Below are positions 57,622-64,000 of a stretch of 64,000 nt of DNA, in pieces (positions within the stretch are counted from its first letter, which is position 1; each line of letters opens with the position of its first letter). The translations under genes and the position numbers were made by a program. The stretch spans positions 1-64,000 of the forward strand of contig NZ_JAMOIE010000009.1 in the NCBI RefSeq assembly GCF_024448935.1, given 5' to 3'. Below the pieces are notes generated by a model that did no database searches, was not told the DNA's origin, and saw only the letters and a list, made by a program, of their open reading frames with translations. Origin of the DNA: Stutzerimonas stutzeri. GTDB taxonomy: Bacteria; Pseudomonadota; Gammaproteobacteria; Pseudomonadales; Pseudomonadaceae.

Positions 57622-59013
57622 CTATTCGTTATCCTCGGGCGGGGTTCCGCCAGCATCATTGAACACCAGGCCATGCTTGCGCAGCTTGTCGTGCAGCGTC
57701 TTGCGTGGCAAGCTGAGGGCCTCGGCAACGCTGCGCAGCGAGCTATGGGGTCGCGCGAGTTCGGCCGCGATCAGGGCGCGCTCGAACGCATCTACCTGCT
57801 CGCCAAGCCCGTTGGCTGCGTCGGTACCGCTGGCTTCAGCAGCGCGAGCGGGATCGTCGAGACCCAGTTCAAGCCCCAACGCGAAGCGTTCGGCAGTGTT
57901 CTGCAATTCACGCACATTGCCCGGCCAGGCATGCCGAAGCAGTTGGGCACGCTGCTCCGGACGCAGTTCACGGATCGGCAGGGCGTGGCGGTTCGCGGCG
58001 GCCTCGGCGAAGTGCTGGAACAGCAGGAAAATGTCCTCGTTGCGCTCACGCAGCGGCGGGATGCGCAGGGGGGCAACATTCAGGCGGTAATACAGGTCGG
58101 CGCGGAAGCGGCCCTGGTCGGCGGCGACGCGCAGGTCTTCCTTGGTCGCGGCGATGACGCGGATATCCAGCGGGATCGACTGGTTGCCGCCGAGTCGCTC
58201 GACCACCCGTTCCTGCAGCATGCGCAGCAGTTTGACCTGCACGTCCAGGCTCATGCTCTCGATTTCATCCAGGAACAGCGTGCCGCCGTTGGCGAACTCG
58301 AACTTGCCGATACGGCGTTTTTGCGCGCCGGTAAAGGCTCCGGCTTCGTGTCCGAACAGCTCGCTTTCGACCACCGACTCGGCCAGCGCCCCGGCATTGA
58401 TCGCCACGAACGGCCCGTTGCGGCGACTTGAAAGGTCGTGCAGCGCACGGGCTACCACCTCTTTTCCCGCGCCGGTTTCGCCGAGGATGAGCACGTCGGC
58501 CTGGGTCCCGGCGAGCGCGCCGATCTGCTCACGAAGGCGCTGCATGGCCGGTGATTGGCCGAGCAGGCGGGTCGACAACTGCTGACGGTCGGCCAGCGCC
58601 AGCCGCAGGCTGCGGTTGTCCAGCACCAGCTGGCGTAGCGCGAGGGCGCGCCGTACGCTGTCGAGCAGTGCCTCGCTGGGGAAGGGTTTCTCAAGAAAGT
58701 CATAGGCACCGGCGCGCATGGCTTGAACCGCCAGCTGGATATCACCATGGCCGGTAATCAGCAGCACCGGTAGCTCGCGGTCGATCGCATGTAGCTGTTG
58801 CTGCAGCTCCAGGCCGTCTATGCCGGGCATGCGGATGTCGCTGACCACCACGCCTCCCCACTCCGCCGGCAGCATGCCTGGAAGGCCGCGGGCATCGCCC
58901 AGGCTGAGCACCTTGAGCCCGGCGAGGTCGAGGGTCTGGCTCAGTGCCTTACGCAGATGGGGATCGTCATCGACCAGGATGACCTGAGTCTGCGGGTCGA
59001 TCGGGTGGCTCAT
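57622..59013 (-). CDS. dctD: Sigma-54-dependent response regulator DctD
   Basis: DctD activates C4-dicarboxylate transport genes at sigma-54 promoters. The 463-residue protein has a receiver domain with VVVSDIRMPGIDG (phospho-acceptor aspartate), an AAA+ domain with GETGAGKE, the complete GAFTGA loop, LFLDEIESM and RADLYYRLNVAPLRIPPLRER (in two parts), and a Fis-type helix-turn-helix at the end (LRSVAEALSLPRKTLHDKLRK). The ATG at 59013 gives MSHPIDP; an upstream in-frame codon would overlap dctB. dctB ends one base before it. Confidence 0.95.
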   Translation of the reverse strand: MSHPIDPQTQVILVDDDPHLRKALSQTLDLAGLKVLSLGDARGLPGMLPAEWGGVVVSDIRMPGIDGLELQQQLHAIDRELPVLLITGHGDIQLAVQAMRAGAYDFLEKPFPSEALLDSVRRALALRQLVLDNRSLRLALADRQQLSTRLLGQSPAMQRLREQIGALAGTQADVLILGETGAGKEVVARALHDLSSRRNGPFVAINAGALAESVVESELFGHEAGAFTGAQKRRIGKFEFANGGTLFLDEIESMSLDVQVKLLRMLQERVVERLGGNQSIPLDIRVIAATKEDLRVAADQGRFRADLYYRLNVAPLRIPPLRERNEDIFLLFQHFAEAAANRHALPIRELRPEQRAQLLRHAWPGNVRELQNTAERFALGLELGLDDPARAAEASGTDAANGLGEQVDAFERALIAAELARPHSSLRSVAEALSLPRKTLHDKLRKHGLVFNDAGGTPPEDNE

Positions 59014-59014
59014 G

Positions 59015-60814
59015 CTAGTCCTCGCTCGGGAAGGCGACACCGGGGTCGGCGCAATGCAGGTAAAGACTGACCTGCGCGCCGCCGTCTGGATGGTTGGCCA
59101 GGATCAGTTCACCGTCCAGGGCGCGGGCCAGGGTATCGCAGATGGCCAGTCCCAGGCCCAACCCCTGGGCGCTGGTCTTGGTGGTGAAGAAGGGCTCGCG
59201 GGCCCGTTGCATCGCCTCGTCGGAAAAACCCGGTCCGTTATCGCGCAAGGTCAGCAGCACGCCCTCGCCCTGCCGCTCGGCGCGCAGCCAGATGCGCCGC
59301 ACCGGTGGGCGCTCGACCAGGGCGTCCAAGGCGTTGCTCAACACATTGGAGATAATCTGCCGTAGCCGCGTCTCGCCGGCCTGAACCCAGAGTGTGGCGC
59401 CCGGTAGGTCACGAATCAGTTCTACGCCCATGGCCTGACGTCGCTTGGCCAGCAACGCCAGCGCGTCGTCCAGCGCCGGCTGCAGCGCAATTCGCTCAGG
59501 GGCATGGCGGTCGCGGCGGGCGAAGGCACGCAAATGAGCGATGATCGAAGCCATGCGCCCGGTCAGCTCGCTGATCAGTCGAAGGTTGTCGCGCGCCTCG
59601 TCGTTGCGCTGCTGGTCGAGCAGGACGCCTGCGTTGTCGGCATAGCTGCGAATCGCCCCAAGCGGCTGGTTGAGTTCATGGCTGATGCTCGCCGACATGG
59701 TGCCAAGCGCCGACAGCTTGCCGGTCTGCAGCAATTCGTCCTGGGCGCGGACCAGCTCCTGCTGGGCTTGCTCGCGTTCCAGCACCTCTTCCTTGAGTCG
59801 GCTGTTCAGGGCTTCCAGGTCGTAGGTCCGTTCCTGCACGCGGCGCTCGAGTTGTTGCCGCGCCTTGGCATCGAGGGCGATACGCTCGAGGTAATGGCGA
59901 CGTCGCTGCATCAGCAGGCCAAGCAACAGCAAGAGCGCTGCGAGGGTGGCCGCGCCGATCGCGACGACCGTCTGCACGGGCCGCTCGACCAGGCTGATCG
60001 GCGCCAGGATGCGCACCGTCCAACCGGTCTCCTTGAGCTCGCGGCTCTGAATCAGCCAGGTATCGATATCGAGCGTCAGGTCGCGGGGTTCGAGCGTCGG
60101 GTAGGGCCGTTCGGAGGCGATCTGCTCGCGTTCTTCGATATCCAGCGCCCGGCTGGCGCGGAATCGCCATTCCGGCTTGGAGGTGAGGATCACCACACCG
60201 AAACCGTCGGTCACCATCAGTTGCTCGGGCGTGCTGCCCCATAGCGTCTCGGTATGGTCCAGGTCCACCTTGACCACCAGCACGCCGAGCACCTCGTCGC
60301 CGTCGCGCACGGCCGCGCCGAAGTAATAGCCGCGTTTGCCAGAAGTAGTGCCGAGGCCGAAGAAGCGACCCAGCTTGCCGGCCATGGCTTCCCTGAAATA
60401 GGGCCGGAAGGCGAAGTTGCGATTGACGAAGCTGTCTTCCTCGTTCCAGTTCGACGCCGCCAGGGTGTTGCCATCCGGTGCCATCAGGTAGATCACATCG
60501 GCACCGGTTTCCTTGCGCAGTTGATTCAAAAGGCGGTTGGCCTGGTCCTTGGCGGCTGGGTTGTCGAGCTGACGCAGCGCCGTGCGCAGGGTCGGCAGAT
60601 CACCGAGGATGCGCGGCAGCACTTCGTAGCGGCGCAACGAGCCGAGCAAGTTGGCGACGTAGAGATCGAGCGTCTGGCGGTTCTGCTCGATCAGCTCATT
60701 GCTGTAATAACGTTTGGCCAGTTGCTGCAGCGGCCACAGCAGCGGCGCCAACAACAATGCAACCACGGCCAGGTTGCGCCAGCGAGGACGGCGGGGGAAA
60801 TCGGGTGAAGTCAT
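59015..60814 (-). CDS. dctB: C4-dicarboxylate sensor histidine kinase DctB
   Basis: DctB senses extracellular dicarboxylates and phosphorylates DctD. The 599-residue protein has a first helix (NLAVVALLLAPLLWPLQQLA), a large periplasmic PAS-like sensor (about residues 35-290, with NRNFAFRPYFREAMAGKLGRF in two parts and GYYFGAAVRDGDEVLGVLVVK), a second helix near 295-312, a coiled-coil linker and a kinase core with SISHELNQPLGAIRSYAD (phosphorylated histidine) and DNGPGFSDEAM. Its stop is one base from the dctD start, so they form one operon. Confidence 0.95.
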   Translation of the reverse strand: MTSPDFPRRPRWRNLAVVALLLAPLLWPLQQLAKRYYSNELIEQNRQTLDLYVANLLGSLRRYEVLPRILGDLPTLRTALRQLDNPAAKDQANRLLNQLRKETGADVIYLMAPDGNTLAASNWNEEDSFVNRNFAFRPYFREAMAGKLGRFFGLGTTSGKRGYYFGAAVRDGDEVLGVLVVKVDLDHTETLWGSTPEQLMVTDGFGVVILTSKPEWRFRASRALDIEEREQIASERPYPTLEPRDLTLDIDTWLIQSRELKETGWTVRILAPISLVERPVQTVVAIGAATLAALLLLLGLLMQRRRHYLERIALDAKARQQLERRVQERTYDLEALNSRLKEEVLEREQAQQELVRAQDELLQTGKLSALGTMSASISHELNQPLGAIRSYADNAGVLLDQQRNDEARDNLRLISELTGRMASIIAHLRAFARRDRHAPERIALQPALDDALALLAKRRQAMGVELIRDLPGATLWVQAGETRLRQIISNVLSNALDALVERPPVRRIWLRAERQGEGVLLTLRDNGPGFSDEAMQRAREPFFTTKTSAQGLGLGLAICDTLARALDGELILANHPDGGAQVSLYLHCADPGVAFPSED

Positions 60815-60915
60815 GCAGATGCGCCTGTGGTTCGGGCGCCATTATGCACGTCCGACCCGCTTTGGTGCTTGCGGCTGGGTGAGCGGCACGGTCGCCTGGG
60901 ACGGCGTCGCTGCTA

Positions 60916-61827
60916 TCAGAGGCTTTGCGCAGCCGGTGCGCTGTGCTCCGCCTGAGCATGGGGCATACCGCCAAGGCACTGCTGCAGGGCGGTTTCCCAG
61001 TCTGGCAGGGTGATCTGCCAATCGCGCTGCAGGCGCGCGCAGCTGAGGCGGGAATTGAGCGGCCGCTGAGCAGCCGTGGGGTAGTCGGCAGACAGGATCG
61101 GCTCTATCCGTGCGCGCAGCAGGCCCTGGCTCTGCAGATGTTGAGCGATCTGGCAGGCGAAGCCGTACCAGGACGTCTCCCCTCTGGATGTCAGGTGATA
61201 GAGCCCGCTGGGTCCACCGCCACCGCTGCGCCGTTTGCGTACCATCTCGGCGGTGACCGCTGCGATGGTGCCGGCCCAGGTTGGCGCGCCGATCTCATCG
61301 TCGACCACCGACAGCGAGTCGCGCTCCTGGAGCAGGCGCTGCATGGTCAGTAGAAAGTTGCGCCCGTGCAACGAGTAGATCCAGCTGGTACGCAGGATCA
61401 GATGGTCGCCGCCTACGGCCTGAATCGCTTGCTCACCGGCCAGCTTGCTCGCCCCGTATACGCTCAACGGAGCTGGTACATCCTCTTCACTGTAGGGCCC
61501 GGTCTTGCGGCCGTCGAAGACGTAGTCGGTGGAATAGTGAATCAGCGGTACACCCAGGGCTGCCGCCTCCTCGGCGAGCACACCCGGGCCGATAGCGTTG
61601 ACCGCGAAGGCTCGCTCACGGTCGTCTTGCGCGGGATCAACCGCGGTGTAGGCGGCCGCGTTGATGATCAGGTCGGGACGCAAAAGTCGAACCTGTCGAC
61701 GAATCTGCGCCGGCTCGGCCAAGTCCAGCAGCTTGTGACCCAGCGCGAGCACCTTTCCTTCACCGGCCAGCGCCAGTTGCAGCTCCCGAGACAGTTGCCC
61801 GGTGCTACCGGTGACCAGGATTTTCAT
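60916..61827 (-). CDS. rmlD: dTDP-4-dehydrorhamnose reductase RmlD
   Basis: RmlD makes dTDP-L-rhamnose, the last step of the pathway. The 303-residue protein has the NAD(P)-binding VTGSTGQLSRELQLAL, HYSTDYVFDGRKTGPY, and the catalytic Tyr-Lys pair in SVYGASKLAGEQAI. It overlaps the start of its strand neighbour rmlC by four bases. It is the last of the rml genes, and a 101-base gap separates it from dctB. Confidence 0.95.
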   Translation of the reverse strand: MKILVTGSTGQLSRELQLALAGEGKVLALGHKLLDLAEPAQIRRQVRLLRPDLIINAAAYTAVDPAQDDRERAFAVNAIGPGVLAEEAAALGVPLIHYSTDYVFDGRKTGPYSEEDVPAPLSVYGASKLAGEQAIQAVGGDHLILRTSWIYSLHGRNFLLTMQRLLQERDSLSVVDDEIGAPTWAGTIAAVTAEMVRKRRSGGGGPSGLYHLTSRGETSWYGFACQIAQHLQSQGLLRARIEPILSADYPTAAQRPLNSRLSCARLQRDWQITLPDWETALQQCLGGMPHAQAEHSAPAAQSL

Positions 61828-62369
61828 GCAAACAGCTCCGCTTCGCTAAGTAGTTTGCCGCCAATATCTTTCTTCGAAAGCTGGGGCGGCTCGGTGAATG
61901 GCCAGTCGATGCCGATCTGCGGGTCATTCCAGAGCAACGAGCGCTCATGGGCTGGGGCGTAGTAGTCGGTGGTCTTGTAGAGGAACTCGGCGCTTTCGCT
62001 GAGCACCACGAAACCATGTGCAAAGCCTTCGGGAATCCACAGCTGGCGCTGGTTCTGCGCACTCAGGTGTGTGCCGAACCAGCGGCCGAAGCTCGGCGAA
62101 CTCTTGCGCAGATCGACCGCGACATCGAACACCTCGCCGGCCACTACCCGCACCAGCTTCCCCTGCGGCTGCTGGATCTGATAGTGCAGCCCGCGCAGCA
62201 CGCCGCGCTGGGACTTGGAATGGTTGTCCTGAACGAACTGGCGCTTGAGCCCCGTGGCCGCTTCGAAAGCGGCCGCGTTGAAGCTCTCGTAGAAGAAACC
62301 GCGTTCATCGCCGAAGACCTTGGGCTCGATGATCAGCACATCGGGAATGTCGGTTTCGATGACGTTCAT
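61824..62369 (-). CDS. rmlC: dTDP-4-dehydrorhamnose 3,5-epimerase RmlC
   Basis: RmlC turns dTDP-4-keto-6-deoxyglucose into the L-rhamno form. The 181-residue cupin has [39 protein letters not shown] (with the catalytic histidine region) and [16 protein letters not shown]. It overlaps both rmlA and rmlD by four bases, so translation is coupled. Confidence 0.96.
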   Translation of the reverse strand: MNVIETDIPDVLIIEPKVFGDERGFFYESFNAAAFEAATGLKRQFVQDNHSKSQRGVLRGLHYQIQQPQGKLVRVVAGEVFDVAVDLRKSSPSFGRWFGTHLSAQNQRQLWIPEGFAHGFVVLSESAEFLYKTTDYYAPAHERSLLWNDPQIGIDWPFTEPPQLSKKDIGGKLLSEAELFA

Positions 62370-63238
62370 GCGTCTTCACCCGCCAGCTTGAACAGGTACT
62401 GGCCGTAGCCGGTCTTGCCCAGCGCATCGGCGCGGCGCAGCAGTTGCTCGCGGTCGATCCATTTGTGCTGGTAGGCGATCTCTTCCAGGCAGGCGACCTT
62501 CAGGCCCTGACGATGCTCGATGGTCTGCACGTACTGCGAGGCCTCCAGCAGGCTGTCGTGGGTCCCGGTGTCCAGCCAGGCGAAGCCGCGGCCGAAGCGT
62601 TCGACGCTGAGGTCGCCACGCTTGAGGTAGGCGTTGTTGACATCGGTGATCTCCAGCTCGCCGCGCGGCGATGGCTTGATCGACTTGGCGATCTCGACCA
62701 CGTCGTTGTCGTAGAAATACAGGCCGGTCACGGCGTAGCTGGACTTGGGCTTCGCCGGCTTCTCTTCGATCGACAGCGCCTTGCCGGTCTCGTCGAAATC
62801 GATCACGCCGAAACGCTCCGGGTCCTTGACCCAGTAGCCGAAGACCGTGGCGCCCTTCGTTTGCGCCGAGGCGCGCTGCAGCTTCTCGGTGAAGTGCTGA
62901 CCATGGAAGATATTGTCGCCGAGGATCAGGCACACCGGGTCGCTGCCGATGAACGCTTCACCGATCAGGAAGGCCTGGGCCAGGCCGTCCGGCGAGGGCT
63001 GCTCGGCGTAGCTGAAGTTGACCCCGAACTGGCTGCCGTCGCCCAGCAGGTTGCGGTACTGCGGCAGATCCTGCGGGGTGGAAATCAACAGGATGTCGCG
63101 GATGCCGGCCAGCATCAGCACCGAGATGGGGTAATAGGCCATCGGCTTATCGTAGATCGGCAGCAGCTGCTTGGATACGCCCAGCGTGATGGGGTGCAGA
63201 CGGGTGCCGGAGCCCCCGGCGAGGATGATTCCTTTCAT
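62366..63238 (-). CDS. rmlA: Glucose-1-phosphate thymidylyltransferase RmlA
   Basis: RmlA makes dTDP-glucose from glucose-1-phosphate and dTTP, the first pathway step. The 290-residue protein has [20 protein letters not shown] (nucleotide-binding), [25 protein letters not shown] and [16 protein letters not shown]. dTDP-L-rhamnose feedback is known for the family. It overlaps rmlB and rmlC by four bases each. Confidence 0.97.
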   Translation of the reverse strand: MKGIILAGGSGTRLHPITLGVSKQLLPIYDKPMAYYPISVLMLAGIRDILLISTPQDLPQYRNLLGDGSQFGVNFSYAEQPSPDGLAQAFLIGEAFIGSDPVCLILGDNIFHGQHFTEKLQRASAQTKGATVFGYWVKDPERFGVIDFDETGKALSIEEKPAKPKSSYAVTGLYFYDNDVVEIAKSIKPSPRGELEITDVNNAYLKRGDLSVERFGRGFAWLDTGTHDSLLEASQYVQTIEHRQGLKVACLEEIAYQHKWIDREQLLRRADALGKTGYGQYLFKLAGEDA

Positions 63239-64000
63239 GCGTTCTCCAGGGCGCCGAGGCGCTCACGTTGATAGCTGCCGTCCTGGACGCGACGGCACCA
63301 TTCGAGGTTGTCCAGATACCACTGCACGGTCTTGCGCAGGCCGGTCTGGAAGGTTTCCTGCGGCACCCAGCCCAGTTCGCGCTCGATCTTGCCGGCGTCG
63401 ATGGCGTAGCGCAGGTCGTGGCCGGGGCGATCCTTGACGAAGGTAATCAGGTCTTCATAGCGCGCAAGCCCGGCAGGCTTGCTCGGCGCCAGCTCTTCGA
63501 GCAGGGCGCAGATGCCGCGCACCACCTCGATGTTCTTCTGCTCGTTGTGACCGCCGATGTTGTAGGTCTCGCCGACCTTGCCCTCGCTGACCACCTTGAG
63601 CAGGGCGCGCGCATGGTCCTCGACGAACAGCCAGTCGCGGATCTGCGAGCCGTCACCGTAGACCGGCAGCGGCTTGCCATCCAGGGCGTTGAGGATCACC
63701 AGCGGGATCAGCTTCTCGGGGAAGTGGAACGGCCCGTAGTTGTTCGAGCAGTTGGTCACCAGCACCGGCAGCCCGTAGGTGCGCTGCCAGGCGCGGACCA
63801 GGTGATCCGACGAGGCCTTGCTGGCCGAATAGGGCGAGCTGGGCGCGTAGGGCGTGGTCTCGGTGAACAGGTCATCGACACCATGCAGGTCGCCGTACAC
63901 CTCGTCGGTGGAGATGTGATGGAAGCGGAAGGCTTCGCGGCGCTCGGCCGGCAGGCTCTGCCAGTAGGCACGCGCCGCCTCCAGCAGCTGATAGGTGCCG
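63235..64000 (-). CDS. rmlB: dTDP-glucose 4,6-dehydratase RmlB (5' part cut by the window end)
   Basis: RmlB removes water from dTDP-glucose. About 255 codons of the C-terminal part are visible. At the window edge the frame reads [14 protein letters not shown] and [15 protein letters not shown]; then comes the active-site [18 protein letters not shown] with the Tyr-Lys pair and [15 protein letters not shown]. The N-terminal NAD-binding part lies beyond position 64000. It overlaps rmlA by four bases and should be the first gene of this rmlBACD run. Confidence 0.95.
   Translation of the reverse strand, partial: GTYQLLEAARAYWQSLPAERREAFRFHHISTDEVYGDLHGVDDLFTETTPYAPSSPYSASKASSDHLVRAWQRTYGLPVLVTNCSNNYGPFHFPEKLIPLVILNALDGKPLPVYGDGSQIRDWLFVEDHARALLKVVSEGKVGETYNIGGHNEQKNIEVVRGICALLEELAPSKPAGLARYEDLITFVKDRPGHDLRYAIDAGKIERELGWVPQETFQTGLRKTVQWYLDNLEWCRRVQDGSYQRERLGALENA

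Overview
The window is high-GC chromosomal DNA from a gammaproteobacterium of the Pseudomonas/Stutzerimonas type. I infer this from gene order and repeat content; no rRNA or marker search was possible. Several blocks have the gene order I remember from Pseudomonas aeruginosa: ubiA-ubiC-glc-rub-HU, gcdR-gcdH-gcdG, ridA-spoT-rpoZ-gmk-yicC-rph, spuI/spuABCDEFGH, and rmlBACD-dctB-dctD-dctPQM. Here they are joined in a different overall order, with accessory DNA and many REP-like repeats at the seams. I see no tRNA, rRNA, CRISPR array, transposase or phage gene.

Layout. 1-1503: ubiquinone genes ubiA and ubiC (minus). 1659-11368: a full glycolate locus, with regulator glcC divergent from glcD-E-F-G-B and the permease glcA behind a terminator. 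The same order is known for glcC/glcDEFGBA of Escherichia coli. Two identical perfect palindromes in the divergent promoter are likely GlcC operators. 11530-13836: rubredoxin, rubredoxin reductase, an HU protein and an SCP2-like protein. 13913-17524: glutarate catabolism (gcdR, gcdH, gcdG). 17588-19701: lemA and two TPM-domain genes. 19949-21916: a divergent FtsH-like membrane AAA protease.

22485-33033 is the most unusual part. About 10.5 kb is all on the minus strand: an ABC importer whose binding protein carries a C-terminal NosL-like domain, a GntR regulator with a 14-bp palindrome in front of it, a flavoprotein and ferredoxin resembling the alpha and beta subunits of APS reductase, a HEAT-repeat protein, a 7Fe ferredoxin, a tiny secreted protein, a DUF971 protein, a YeiH-type exporter and ferredoxin-NADP reductase. 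At its end lies a scar that appears to fuse a molybdenum hydroxylase fragment to a cytochrome c fragment. Together they look like a substrate-import and redox system, possibly for an organosulfur compound. I know no described pathway with this set.

33488-39798: a small hypothetical gene, then ridA, spoT, rpoZ, gmk and yicC (minus) and rph plus a DUF4870 gene (plus). 39928-50882: polyamine uptake and gamma-glutamylation catabolism. spuD carries a one-base frameshift here. 50899-54036: a thioredoxin-like protein, an alpha/beta hydrolase, a DUF2059 protein and a 2OG-Fe(II) oxygenase. 54099-60814: the DctPQM TRAP transporter with its two-component system DctB/DctD and a good sigma-54 promoter in front of dctP. 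60916-64000: dTDP-L-rhamnose synthesis, with rmlB cut by the window end.

A second unusual theme is a family of degenerate heptanucleotide repeats (GCTTCAA, GCTGCAA, GCTGGAC and similar) in intergenic gaps, several starting right after a stop codon. They occur at seven places in 64 kb.
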